Notes under the pieces: generated by a model | What the model was told of the DNA's origin: nothing | Database searches by the model: none | The model's input: only the letters and a program-made list of their open reading frames with translations | Source of the DNA: Gp6-AA40 sp035492455 | GTDB taxonomy: Bacteria > Acidobacteriota > Vicinamibacteria > Vicinamibacterales > UBA2999 | Length of the DNA stretch: 64,000 nucleotides | Direction: 5' to 3' | Assembly (NCBI GenBank): GCA_035492455.1 | Contig: DATJJE010000003.1 | Location: 1 to 64,000, forward strand | Program-made: the position numbers and the translations under genes | In this document: positions 50,022 through 59,573 of the stretch, one piece after another | Layout of the letters: every line of letters begins with the position of its first letter | How positions within the stretch are numbered: the first letter of the stretch is position 1

Positions 50022-50039
50022 GCCGGCCGAAGCCGGCCT
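50020..50039. terminator. AGGCCGGC hairpin between convergent genes
   Basis: AGGCCGGC, CGAA, GCCGGCCT: a perfect 8-bp stem with a tetraloop, overlapping the ferredoxin stop. It is positioned to end transcription of both the ferredoxin and the convergent UbiB-family gene. No T-run follows. Confidence 0.6.
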
Positions 50040-50045
50040 CTCCGC

Positions 50046-51680
50046 TCAGCGAATACGCGTCTTTCTGACATCGCCCGCCAGGATGGTCCACGCCATCCAG
50101 AATCCGCCGGCGGCGGCCACCAGAAACAGCAGCATCGCGATCCACGGGTAGCCGAAGATCGTGAGAGAGGTCGGCACTCGCATCAGCATCGCCGCGCCGA
50201 CGATCAGGGCGGCGAGTACCAGGCCGAGGGCGATGCGGTTCGCCACTTTCTGCAAGCCGTCGATGATCGACCCCTGATCGATCACCTCCACCTTGAAGCG
50301 CAGATCGTTGGCCGCCAGTGCGTCCACGATCCTGTTGACGCGCCCCGGCAGCCGTTCGGCGAACTCGCGGATGTCGAGGGCAGCCGCAAAAACGTTCGCC
50401 GGCGTGGCGCTCTTCATCATCCGGCGCCTCATCACCGACGAGGCATGACGCCGCAGCGCGGCATTCACGTCGAAGTCCGGATCGAGCACGCGTCCAACTT
50501 CGTCGAGGTGCAGCAGCGTCTTGCCCAGCAGCGTCAGTTCAGGCGGAAGCTTCAATCCGTGCTCGGCGCCGCTGCGCGACATCTCGAGCACCACCCGTCC
50601 GACATTCATTTCGCGCATCGTCAACCGATGAAACCGCCCCACGAGATCGGCAATCGCGCGGCGCATGTCGGATTCGTTGAAGTCCTCGCGCCGCTCGCCG
50701 ATGTTGCACATCACGGTCGCCGCTTCGTCACCATGACCTTCGCCAACTGCGAGAATCAGTTTGAACAGTTGCTCCTGCATGCCGGCGGAGACGCGCCCGA
50801 TCATGCCGAGGTCGATGAGTGCAATGCGGTGATCCGGCGTCAGCAGCACGTTGCCGGGATGCGGATCTGCGTGGAACACGCCGTCAATCAGGATCTGCTC
50901 CAGGTACGCGCGGAACAACTCGTCGGCGAGCCCCGCGCCATCCACTTCGGTCCACTCCACGCGACTGACGGACGTAATCTTCGTACCGCTGATGTAGTCC
51001 ATCGTCAGGACGCGCGCGGTTGTGAAGTCGTCTATCGGCAGCGGGATGACGATGTTTTCGAAGTCGCGCAGCTGATGCGCGATTGTGACCAGGTTGCGTG
51101 CTTCTTCGCGGTAGTCGAGCTCCGAGAGCAGCGTCCGCTTGAATTCCTCGAGGACGCGAGTCGCGTCGACGTTCTTCGCGGCGCCGATGCGATCGATGAC
51201 GACGGCGATGTCCTTGAACGCGGAGAGATCCTTCTCGATCTGGTCGCGGATGCCAGGGCGCTGCACCTTGACCGCCACTTCGCGTCCGCCGCGCAGCACA
51301 GCACGGTGCACCTGCCCGAGCGAAGCCGCCGCGAGCGGAAGGCGATCGAATTCCACGAATGCATGCGAAACGCGCACGCCCAGTTCGTCGCGAACCGTCT
51401 TCTCGACGTCGTCGTAGCCAAACGGCTCGACGTTGTCCTGCAGCCGTGAGAGCGCGTCGAGATACTCGGGGGGCAGCAGATCCGCGCGCGTGGACAGGAT
51501 CTGGCCGAGCTTGATGAACGTCGGTCCGAGCGACTCGAGATCCTTGGCGAAGGCTTCGGCGGCGGTCGGATCGGATGAGCTGACGTGTTCGCCGTGCAGC
51601 GCGCGGGTCACAAAGTCAGCGCGGCCGTACTTGGCGACGAACCACGCGAGGTCCTTGTAGCGCCCGAGGCGACCGGTCAT
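50046..51680 (-). CDS. UbiB/ABC1 atypical kinase
   Basis: 544 residues. LGPTFIKLGQILSTRADLLPPEYLDALSRLQD is the KxGQ motif region of the family. AAASLGQVHRAVLRGGREVAVKVQRPG is the nucleotide-binding part, and VFHADPHPGNVLLTPDHRIALIDLGMIG has the catalytic loop and DLG-like metal motif. Two C-terminal helices (about 492-535, VLAALIVGAAMLM and AMLLFLVAAAGGFWMAW) anchor it. These ATPase/kinases help quinone biosynthesis. Confidence 0.9.
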   Translation of the reverse strand: MTGRLGRYKDLAWFVAKYGRADFVTRALHGEHVSSSDPTAAEAFAKDLESLGPTFIKLGQILSTRADLLPPEYLDALSRLQDNVEPFGYDDVEKTVRDELGVRVSHAFVEFDRLPLAAASLGQVHRAVLRGGREVAVKVQRPGIRDQIEKDLSAFKDIAVVIDRIGAAKNVDATRVLEEFKRTLLSELDYREEARNLVTIAHQLRDFENIVIPLPIDDFTTARVLTMDYISGTKITSVSRVEWTEVDGAGLADELFRAYLEQILIDGVFHADPHPGNVLLTPDHRIALIDLGMIGRVSAGMQEQLFKLILAVGEGHGDEAATVMCNIGERREDFNESDMRRAIADLVGRFHRLTMREMNVGRVVLEMSRSGAEHGLKLPPELTLLGKTLLHLDEVGRVLDPDFDVNAALRRHASSVMRRRMMKSATPANVFAAALDIREFAERLPGRVNRIVDALAANDLRFKVEVIDQGSIIDGLQKVANRIALGLVLAALIVGAAMLMRVPTSLTIFGYPWIAMLLFLVAAAGGFWMAWTILAGDVRKTRIR

Positions 51681-51700
51681 ACCTCACGCCTGAGCAACCT

Positions 51701-52072
51701 TCAGGCCGCCGCCTCGACGTAGCGCTCGACCACCGAGAGCAGCCGATCGGGATCGCATGGTTTCCGCAGAATCTGCTTCGCTTGCGCCACCGCCAGGTTT
51801 ATGTCGCTGCCGGTCACAACAATGGCAGGAATGTGCCGCGTTTCTGACCTCTGAGAGAGTTCCGAGAGGAGTTCGTCGCCGCGCAGGCCAGGCAAGTGGA
51901 TGTCGAGAACGATGAGATCCGGCAAGTGTTCGTCGACCGCGCGAAGCGCAGACCACCCGTCGATCACATGAATCGTTTCGAAACCGGCCAATCGCAAAAT
52001 GCTTCGATACAGCTGCGCGAGCGCCACATCGTCTTCCACGAGTAGAATTCGCTTTCGTACGCGAACGACCAT
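51701..52072 (-). CDS. single-domain response regulator
   Basis: 123 residues: only a receiver domain. D14/D15 (LVEDD), phosphoacceptor D57 (LIVLDIHLPG), T87 (VVTGSD) and K104 (RKPCDP) are all present. There is no output domain, so it probably acts by protein binding, as CheY-like proteins do. It is the only two-component protein in the window, and no histidine kinase lies next to it. Confidence 0.88.
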   Translation of the reverse strand: MVVRVRKRILLVEDDVALAQLYRSILRLAGFETIHVIDGWSALRAVDEHLPDLIVLDIHLPGLRGDELLSELSQRSETRHIPAIVVTGSDINLAVAQAKQILRKPCDPDRLLSVVERYVEAAA

Positions 52073-52173
52073 GCGCGTTGCATTTTCAACTTTCGTTCCG
52101 TCCGTAATTCGGCGTCGCGTCTGCGTGACATGGTCGAGCTTTCAATGCGCGACGCGGTGGTAAGCTCGGTTTC

Positions 52174-52341
52174 ATGGACGACGAGAAGCGAGTCCGAACG
52201 TTCTCGGATCGTCGCGCACGCCCGCGCGGTGGACGCCGCGACGGCGATTCCGCAAAGCCGTGGTACCGCCGTCATGCCTGGTGGCTCGCCGCAGTGTCGA
52301 TGATGTTCGTTAATTGGAAGCGCATTCGACGGCTGGTCTGA
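52174..52341 (+). CDS. small Arg-rich protein (55 aa)
   Basis: The frame starts MDDEKRVRTFSDRRARPRGG, continues RRDGDSAKPWYRRH and has one hydrophobic stretch, AWWLAAVSMMFVNW (about 35-48), then KRIRRLV. The TGA overlaps the next start (TGATG), which supports translation as a pair with it. It may be a small membrane-associated protein. No family is recognised. Confidence 0.5.
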   Translation: MDDEKRVRTFSDRRARPRGGRRDGDSAKPWYRRHAWWLAAVSMMFVNWKRIRRLV

Positions 52342-52562
52342 TGGATTTCACGATCCGCCACACGTTTGAAAAAACACGGACGACCGGCGAAGCCCGGCAA
52401 TGTCCGCAGTGCCGCACCGACGCGCTCATCCTTCTTCGCCGGCACGTGAGCCCAGCCCGGCTCGGCCCGCCGATGGTCACGGAGTACTACGAGTGCGAAT
52501 GCTGCGATTCGCGGTATCAGTACTCACCGGCGACCGATCGTTGGAAGCCCGTCTATCAATAA
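52341..52562 (+). CDS. small zinc-ribbon protein (73 aa)
   Basis: Starts MDFTIRHTFEKTRTTGEARQ at 52341; the frame opens at 52314, but the ATG overlap with the upstream stop is the better start. CPQCRTDALIL and YYECECCDSRYQY give a C2-C2 zinc ribbon. It is probably a nucleic-acid or protein-binding module. It is tail-to-tail with addA, four bases apart. Confidence 0.6.
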   Translation: MDFTIRHTFEKTRTTGEARQCPQCRTDALILLRRHVSPARLGPPMVTEYYECECCDSRYQYSPATDRWKPVYQ

Positions 52563-52565
52563 GCT

Positions 52566-55500
52566 TCAGATCTGAATCAATACCGCGCGCGTGGGCCGGC
52601 CAGTGGCAGCGCAGATTGCCTTCGCGTAAATCTGCACCTGACGACGGTAGACGTCCACGGCGCCGGTGAGCTCGCGGTCAGTCTTGAAGTCGATGACTAC
52701 CATCTCGCGGCCTGTGTCGTACGCGAGATCCACATTTCCCTCGATCAGGATGCCTGACGGCTCTCGTAACGTAATCGGCGTTTCACGATAGCAACGGTCC
52801 TGCGCCGCGGCACGCGCGGCCTCGACGAGAAGTGGGTGACGAAGCACGCGGCGAACAACCTCCCTCGCGGCGCCGACCTCGTCCGCGGCGGCGCCTAGTA
52901 CGCGGCCGTGGGCAACGGCGAGCCGGTCGAGCACGTCACCGTCGGAATCGGATAACGGCACGTTGGCCAGCAGCGCGTGAACCAACGTCCCGAAGCGAAT
53001 ACCACCAGGACGCGTGACATCGGCGCCGATGGTTTCGATTTGAACGTCGACGTCGACTTCGTCCGCTGCTTCCGAGCGCATCGCCGCTTCGGTTGCCGTG
53101 ATCACCCGAATTGATTCGCGCGTTGCCTGCGATACCGCTTCGTCGCGACCGTTCCGCCACGCGACGTAGCTGCGCTCGTAACGAGCACGGATTTCCGGAA
53201 CAACATCCTTGACGATGAGATCGTCGCGGCGGAGGCCGAGCGGTGCCTCGGCTTCGAGATTCAGCACCGACGGCTCGGGGGACCACCAGACGACCGAGTA
53301 CGGCTGATCGCCGAACGTGAAGCGATGCTCGCCGGGGCACACCGTGCGTGCCGTTGCGGGGTCGCCGTCGGGACGCTCGAGGACGCTGTCCTTGCTCTTG
53401 AAGACGGGACAGCCTTTCGCCGGAGAGGACTGGCGCCGGACGTTTTCTCCCGGATACACCGCCGCATTGAGCGGCGACACCCATCCTTCTGTGTAAGGTT
53501 CATCGCCGACGGCCGGAATCACGAGGAGGTCACGCGCACGCGTCGCAGCAACGTAGGCGACACGCTCGCCTTCACGTTGTTCGCGGCGCAGTTCGAGGTC
53601 CTTGTTGTCGTTCAGATCCTGCGGCGACCAACCGCCGATGCGCAGCGCGCACAGATGACGCTCGCTGTCGATATAGCGGCCGGCATCCCACGGCGTGAGC
53701 CGCGCGGTCATGTCGGCGAGGATCACTACCGGAAATTCCAGGCCCTTTGCCTTGTGAACCGTCATGAGGCGAACGCCGTCGCTGCCCTCCTCGAGAATCG
53801 GTGCTTCGGCTGCCTGCGCCGCTGCCGAGCGCGCCTGCAGCGTTTCCACGAAGCCGCGAAACGACATGCCACCTTCGAGCTCGTACTGACGCGCCAGCTC
53901 CGCCACGTGCAGCACGTTAGCCAGCGCCTGCTCGCCCCCGGGCCGAAGGACAAAGCCGACATGCGCGCGTGTGTGATCGAGCAGCTCGGTGATCGTGTCC
54001 GCGGCCGGACGCCGGTTGCGCCGCCGATGCAGCTCGCGGAGGAGCGTCAACGCATCCCTCACGGGCGTCAGATGCTCGGGCAGCTGCGCAGGAACACGGA
54101 ACGGGTGAAACGCTCGCGCGGTGTGGTGATACTCGAGCAGCTCCTCGTCGCCGATCGCGAACAACGAGCCCCGCAGTGTGGCGAATACCGAAAGCTGATC
54201 GTCCGGCCATTCGACAGCCGTCAACGCCGCGCGAATCGTTTCGATCTCCTCACGATCGTGGAACGTCTTACCGCCGACGAGTAGGTGTCGGATGCCGCGT
54301 GCTTCGAGCGCCTCGACATACTTCCGCGTAACGTCTTCACCGTAGCTGACGAAGCGCCGGAACAGGATGCAGATGTGTCTCGGTTCAAGCGGTATGCGCT
54401 TGTCGGGATGGCGACGCTCGGTCACGGTCCAATCGCTGCTGTTGACGAGCCACTCGACATAGGCCCCGACCGCGGCCGGCAGCGACTTCTCGATCTCCAT
54501 CGCGGCGATGGAGTAGCGGCCGTACGGCTTCGGCACCGGCAACGCCACGACGGATGGCTGCTCGGTATCCGATCGCGATGACTCCAGCGGCACGTAATGC
54601 GCCTGACGTCCGTCCGCATCTCCATCCATCACAGATGCGAACGCTGCGTTGACGAGTCGCTGGATGTTGCGCACCGCACGGAAGCTTTGACGGAGTTCGA
54701 CGCACTGCGCACCCGCCGCGCGCAACTGGCTGCACACGCGCCGGTAGATATCAACATCAGCACGCCGGAAGCGATAGATCGACTGTTTCGGATCGCCGAC
54801 GATGAACAGCTTGCCGCGCTCGGGCACGACGTGCTCCCACCGCGTTTCGTCGGCATCCGCGGCGGACAGCAGCAGCAACAGCTCCGCCTGCAGCGGATCG
54901 GTGTCCTGGAATTCGTCCACGAAGATGCGTCGAAAGCGTTCCTGGAAGTCGCGCCTGACGTACCCATCGTCCCGTACAAGATCGCGCGCGCGCACCAGCA
55001 GATCGAGAAAATCGAGCGCGCCCTCCCGCTGCTTCAGCGCCTCGTATCGATCGATGCACGACAGCAGCTCGCTCTGGAGAAGCGCCGCCAGCTCGGCATC
55101 CGCTCGAATCTGGAATTCTCCAAGCGCGAAGGTGAGCGCATCTCGCGCCTCGAGCACTTGCGCGCGCGTGACGCCCTTTCCGTACGTCGGCCCGCTCCCC
55201 TTCCGACGCCGCTTGAAATCCCGATTGCGGTGAAGCTCGATAAGACACCCCTCCAGGCCATCGAGGTCGTCCGGAGCAATACCCTTGAGATCGCCGCTGG
55301 CACGGCGAACCGGCGCGGTGTCGATATAGAAGTTGTCGCCGGCGTACGACGGCCTGGCAGACATCTCGGCGAGCCGATGTACCAGCTCGGTGATGGCGAC
55401 AATCGATGTTCTGCGATCAAATGGCCCGCGCGTCCACGGACCGCGGAAGTCGCGCCATTGCGTGAGCTCGAATGCCGCCCGCCGCAAACGCTCGACCGGA

Positions 55501-56039
55501 CCGTCCTCATCGGTGTCCCCGGGACGAAAGCCGCGGCTGGGCCGACGCAGCGATCGGCGGACGCCCTCAGGCGGATCCTCGAGCACGGTCTGCAGCCAGC
55601 CGTCAAAGGCTTCACGAAACAGGCGCTCCGCCTGCCCTTCGGTGAGCACACGAAACAGCGGGTCGACGCGCGCTTCGACAGGCCGCTCGCGCAGCAAATC
55701 GGCGCAGAAGCCGTGAATAGTGCTGACGTGCGCCTCTTCGAGCTTGTGAATGGCGCGCTCGACACGCTCGATGACGACGGGTGCGGTGGCCTTGCGTCGC
55801 TCGTCTTCGAGACCCTGCCGCAGCCGAAGCTTCAGTTCACCGGCCGCCTTCTCGGTAAACGTTACGGCGACGATTTCGCGAACTTCCGCGCGTCCCTCAC
55901 GAATCACCGCCAGAATCCGCTTGATCAGTTCCGTCGTCTTGCCGGTGCCCGCCGCGGCCTCGACCACGATCGTGTCGTCGATGGCGTCGCGGATGATGCG
56001 GCGCGCGTCGTGATCCGAATGTTCGACGACCATGCTCAT
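52566..56039 (-). CDS. addA: AddA helicase-nuclease
   Basis: 1157 residues, ATGA-coupled to addB. The UvrD-type Walker A is VVEAAAGTGKTTELIKR (about 26-40). FVDEFQDTDPLQAELLLLL is the DEx motif II and VRLMTVHKAKGLEFPVVILADM motif V. The C-terminal RecB-family nuclease has EGNVDLAYDTGREMVVIDFKTDREL. AddA unwinds and cuts broken DNA ends with AddB before RecA loading. Confidence 0.92.
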   Translation of the reverse strand: MSMVVEHSDHDARRIIRDAIDDTIVVEAAAGTGKTTELIKRILAVIREGRAEVREIVAVTFTEKAAGELKLRLRQGLEDERRKATAPVVIERVERAIHKLEEAHVSTIHGFCADLLRERPVEARVDPLFRVLTEGQAERLFREAFDGWLQTVLEDPPEGVRRSLRRPSRGFRPGDTDEDGPVERLRRAAFELTQWRDFRGPWTRGPFDRRTSIVAITELVHRLAEMSARPSYAGDNFYIDTAPVRRASGDLKGIAPDDLDGLEGCLIELHRNRDFKRRRKGSGPTYGKGVTRAQVLEARDALTFALGEFQIRADAELAALLQSELLSCIDRYEALKQREGALDFLDLLVRARDLVRDDGYVRRDFQERFRRIFVDEFQDTDPLQAELLLLLSAADADETRWEHVVPERGKLFIVGDPKQSIYRFRRADVDIYRRVCSQLRAAGAQCVELRQSFRAVRNIQRLVNAAFASVMDGDADGRQAHYVPLESSRSDTEQPSVVALPVPKPYGRYSIAAMEIEKSLPAAVGAYVEWLVNSSDWTVTERRHPDKRIPLEPRHICILFRRFVSYGEDVTRKYVEALEARGIRHLLVGGKTFHDREEIETIRAALTAVEWPDDQLSVFATLRGSLFAIGDEELLEYHHTARAFHPFRVPAQLPEHLTPVRDALTLLRELHRRRNRRPAADTITELLDHTRAHVGFVLRPGGEQALANVLHVAELARQYELEGGMSFRGFVETLQARSAAAQAAEAPILEEGSDGVRLMTVHKAKGLEFPVVILADMTARLTPWDAGRYIDSERHLCALRIGGWSPQDLNDNKDLELRREQREGERVAYVAATRARDLLVIPAVGDEPYTEGWVSPLNAAVYPGENVRRQSSPAKGCPVFKSKDSVLERPDGDPATARTVCPGEHRFTFGDQPYSVVWWSPEPSVLNLEAEAPLGLRRDDLIVKDVVPEIRARYERSYVAWRNGRDEAVSQATRESIRVITATEAAMRSEAADEVDVDVQIETIGADVTRPGGIRFGTLVHALLANVPLSDSDGDVLDRLAVAHGRVLGAAADEVGAAREVVRRVLRHPLLVEAARAAAQDRCYRETPITLREPSGILIEGNVDLAYDTGREMVVIDFKTDRELTGAVDVYRRQVQIYAKAICAATGRPTRAVLIQI

Positions 56040-59000
56040 GGCCTGCTCCGCAGCGCGACGAGATCCACCAATTTATCCTGCGGTTTGCGTCTGACCCGTC
56101 TGGCCACATCGTGCCCACAGACTGGCACGAAGTCGCACCGGTCGCAGGCACCCTCGGCTGGCGCAGCGGCGAGAAATCCGAGCTCGATGGCGCGGTCGAT
56201 GATGTGCAGCACCTCCAGCCCGGCGGCACGCGTCGTTTCACTCAACGGGATTGGATGCTCGAAGAAGCTGCCGTTCGCCGTGCAATAGAACAGCCGGCCG
56301 TGACTAACGGCGGCATCGAGCGCCTTTTCCACGACCATCGCGTAGAGCACGGGTTGGAGCACCGCGCCGCCGCCGATGATGGTCTTCTCGATGCGATCGG
56401 GTTTGCGTCCGGTCTTGTGATCCGTAACCCGGAGCACCTTCGTCTGTCGATGCGTCTCGATCAAGTCGATCGCGCCGCGCAGCCGGAACCCGTCCTGCAA
56501 CACGACATCGTTGACGATGCTGGTCGCATCCCGAACACCAGGGACCTTCCCAAACGCAAACTCGAACCGCGACGGCTCCCACTCCTCGCCGTCGCGTGCC
56601 AGATGCTGCAGCCACGCAGTCAGGTCGCGACGGATCGACGCAACCTCGTCGATCCACACACGTTCAACAGCCGGGGCAAGCTCGTCGTGCTGGCGCGCCG
56701 CCACCTCGTCCACTGTCTCCAGAAGCAGAGTGCGCGCAACATCGATATTCGCCTCGGTGACCGGCAGCTTCCCGCGCGACTGCAGCGTGCGCAGGAAGCG
56801 CGCTTGGATGTCGTGAAAGATGCTGCCGCGCGTGAGCGGATCCATCCGCTGAAGCGGCTCTGGCTGCACGAGCGGCTCGAGACGATAGAACGCCGACAGC
56901 ATGAATTGGTACGGACAAGCGGTGAACCGCTGAAGGGCGGACACCGAATACGAGCGCGTGGTCAACCTGGTGGCCGCCAGCGCCGGGGCGGTCGGCGGCA
57001 CCACACGGATGACCCCGTCGTTGACCGACCAGCGATTCTGGCCGTGCGCCCAGCGCGCGACCACCGAGCGGCGGAGACATTCGTTCAGCGCGAGCAGGTA
57101 ATGCGCGTGGCCCTTGACGGTCGTGCGGTCCTTCTCGTCGAGCAGGCGCCGCAGCACCGCCAGGTCGTGCTCCTGATTGTCAATTGCTTCGTCCGGGGAT
57201 GCGGGTGCAGGCCACGCAAGCGTGGCGTTGCCGACGTCTCGCGCGCGCTCTTCCAGCCACTCGTGATCCGGCACGACGCCCGTGACGGCGCGCATCATGT
57301 CGAGGGCATAGAACGAGGGCACGCGGGCCCGCGACTCGGACAGCTCAATGCGCGGGTACGAAACGTAGAGGCGCTCGGACGCAGCACCCGCGGCAATCTG
57401 CAGCAGCAGGCGCTCGGACTCCAGGCGATCGTCCTGCGTTGGCAGCGCCCCGCTCATTTCGGCACGACGATCATCGAGCAGCAGCGGATCCTCGCGTGGC
57501 TTCTGCGGGAACAGACGTTCGGCAAGTCCGGGCACGAACACCACGCGGAACGCGCGGCCGCGTGCGTGGTTGGGTGTGCCGACGAAAATGCGGCCGAATC
57601 GGCGCGCGGGCGGATCGGTATCGAGCGTCAGCAGGCGGTCGGCCAGGACACGGCGCGCCTCATCCAGATCGATCGGTCCGACGTCGGCCATGGGGCGCAG
57701 ATCGGCCAGCACGCGCAGCACATACGCAGGCATACGGAGGACGCGAGGCGCGAGGCGTTCAAATCGATCGAGCCACTCTCCCCACGTTGCGTGCGGAGGC
57801 CACGACGCGAGCTCCTCAACGATCGGCACGGCAAAAGCAGACAACTGCTCGCTCTGCTCGAGCGCAAGCTGCAGCGCCCGAACCTTGCCGCTGTCGGCTC
57901 CATCCTGCCGCTGCGCTTCGTTAATCTGCAGCTGCAACTCGCGACGCCATCCCTCGAGGCGTCGCTTCCACCGCCCGGCATCCTGGCCGATGACCGACGC
58001 GTCGGCGAGGACGCGTTCCCACCGCCACGGCTCGCGCAACGGTGACGCGTCCGCGTCATCACCGGCATCCCGGGTTCGAGATCCGGGATCCGGTATGGTT
58101 CGACGCAATCCGAGCGCCTCGTCCTGCGAAGCCTGCCATGTCGAATCCTCCACCTGCGGAACCTGGCCGAGCGACAGATATTCCGCGAACCGCGCTGCCG
58201 ACAGGTGCTCCGCGCCGCACGCGAGCAGCGCGAGAAACGCGCGTCCGGCTGGATGTGGACGACGGGTGCCACGATCGAACCAGGCAGGGACGTCGGCGCG
58301 ACGGAGCGCGTGCTCGAGGAGGCCGAAGTAACTCTGCGGCGAACGGACGAAGACGGCCATCTCGTCGAAGCGGACGCCGCGACGCGCCTCCTTGAGAATC
58401 CGTCGCGCGATTTCCACGCACTCGCGGCCCTCGCCCGGAGCCGAGAACAACTCGAACGAGCCATCCTGCTCCCGCGCAGACGGCTGCGCTGCGGTCTCAA
58501 ACAGATGGCGCCGCAGGGCTGCGAGATCGCCATCATGCTGCTCCTCGAATTGCTCGGTCGTTCCCCCGATGGCGGCCAGCGCCTCGCGAGACTTGCGATC
58601 GCCGCGGGGGCAGGTGGCAAGCATCGCATCGGCGGCCTCCGCCAGAGCGCCGACGAGCGCTGCTTCCGCCGGGTTCATCACGGGAACGTCGAGCAGCAGA
58701 ATCGCGCCGTGCAGTGGTTGTGCGCGCAGGAGGTTCGTGGCGGTATTCAGCAGCTCTGCACGATCGGCGGTCGCCACTTCGGCGAACGCGTCATCGAAGC
58801 GGTGAAGCAAGTCCGCGAGGTCGGCACGCGCGAGATTTGCGCCGCGCACTGTATCCGCGCCGAGACCGGCGAGCCTGAGCTCCTGCAGCGTCCGCGCGAG
58901 GGCGCGCGGAAAGCCAGGCAGTCCCGCAACAGGTTGAAAGTAGCGAAGCGAGCTGCTGCGGATGGCGGTGAATACGGCACGCGCAGCGACCGCCTCTGCG

Positions 59001-59269
59001 CCGAGGCCCGTGCTCGGCGTCTTCCCTTCTTCGGCCAGAGCCACAATCGCGCTGCGCGCGGCGAGCTGCGTCAGGCTGAGGCGCACCATGCCGAGCGTCG
59101 CTCCCCGTTCGAACGCGATCGCGCGCGCAAAGTCGTCCGCGGCGCCGCGCGTCGCGCCAACGATCGTGATTGGGTGATGCGCCGGAAACGGTCTGAGGAA
59201 TGCGGCCGCGGCGTCGAGCCGCGCGGCGGCGGATGCCGCCTCGAAGATGCGGAAGCCAGAGTTGCTCAC
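56036..59269 (-). CDS. addB: AddB nuclease-helicase-like subunit
   Basis: 1077 residues from the GTG at 59269 (AAGGTG upstream); a longer frame from 59323 is less likely. YSVSALQRFTACPYQFMLSAFYRL contains the first iron-sulfur Cys and CDRCDFVPVCG the other three. LRGAIDLIETHRQTKVLRVTDHKTG is the RecB-type nuclease core. The N-terminal half has a degenerate helicase fold without a usual Walker A. With AddA it forms the AddAB end-processing enzyme. Confidence 0.9.
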   Translation of the reverse strand: MSNSGFRIFEAASAAARLDAAAAFLRPFPAHHPITIVGATRGAADDFARAIAFERGATLGMVRLSLTQLAARSAIVALAEEGKTPSTGLGAEAVAARAVFTAIRSSSLRYFQPVAGLPGFPRALARTLQELRLAGLGADTVRGANLARADLADLLHRFDDAFAEVATADRAELLNTATNLLRAQPLHGAILLLDVPVMNPAEAALVGALAEAADAMLATCPRGDRKSREALAAIGGTTEQFEEQHDGDLAALRRHLFETAAQPSAREQDGSFELFSAPGEGRECVEIARRILKEARRGVRFDEMAVFVRSPQSYFGLLEHALRRADVPAWFDRGTRRPHPAGRAFLALLACGAEHLSAARFAEYLSLGQVPQVEDSTWQASQDEALGLRRTIPDPGSRTRDAGDDADASPLREPWRWERVLADASVIGQDAGRWKRRLEGWRRELQLQINEAQRQDGADSGKVRALQLALEQSEQLSAFAVPIVEELASWPPHATWGEWLDRFERLAPRVLRMPAYVLRVLADLRPMADVGPIDLDEARRVLADRLLTLDTDPPARRFGRIFVGTPNHARGRAFRVVFVPGLAERLFPQKPREDPLLLDDRRAEMSGALPTQDDRLESERLLLQIAAGAASERLYVSYPRIELSESRARVPSFYALDMMRAVTGVVPDHEWLEERARDVGNATLAWPAPASPDEAIDNQEHDLAVLRRLLDEKDRTTVKGHAHYLLALNECLRRSVVARWAHGQNRWSVNDGVIRVVPPTAPALAATRLTTRSYSVSALQRFTACPYQFMLSAFYRLEPLVQPEPLQRMDPLTRGSIFHDIQARFLRTLQSRGKLPVTEANIDVARTLLLETVDEVAARQHDELAPAVERVWIDEVASIRRDLTAWLQHLARDGEEWEPSRFEFAFGKVPGVRDATSIVNDVVLQDGFRLRGAIDLIETHRQTKVLRVTDHKTGRKPDRIEKTIIGGGAVLQPVLYAMVVEKALDAAVSHGRLFYCTANGSFFEHPIPLSETTRAAGLEVLHIIDRAIELGFLAAAPAEGACDRCDFVPVCGHDVARRVRRKPQDKLVDLVALRSRP

Positions 59270-59573
59270 GTCACACCTTGCCCCGGCGCGTCGCGGCCGG
59301 GAATCCGGGAACGGCGCCACCACGGCGCCGTGCAGCCGAACGGTATCACAGAACCGGATGGTTCGCCCTTCCGCTTCTCGGTTCCCGGTTCGTGTTCAAG
59401 TTCGTGTTCGGTTCGAGGTTCCGCGTTCGTCGTTCGAAGTTCCGACTGGATGTGACGACACCCCGACGACATTTCCGAACGCCGGAAACCGTGCGGCCGG
59501 TTGATGCCAGAGGCGCGGATGGATGGATTTGCAACATCGGCACGACACTCGGCGCCGGGCAGAGTCCGAAAAA
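59270..59573. repeat. intergenic region with GTTC heptamer-like array
   Basis: No gene is seen in this 304-bp stretch between addB and the kinase gene, both transcribed on the minus strand. Bases 59380-59442 hold a degenerate array of GTTC units spaced mostly seven bases apart (GGTTCCC, GGTTCGT, then GAGGTTC, CGCGTTC, GTCGTTC, GAAGTTC). The part next to addB is likely to hold its promoter, but none is recognisable. Confidence 0.6.

Noticed and set aside
51964..52275. A 103-codon minus-strand frame next to the response regulator
   Set aside because: It overlaps the receiver gene and the small Arg-rich gene and has no protein-like features.
54597..59455. Three long plus-strand frames (54597-56288, 56111-58045, 58205-59455)
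   Set aside because: All lie opposite addA or addB, which have clear motifs. The antisense translations are Arg-rich and without domains.
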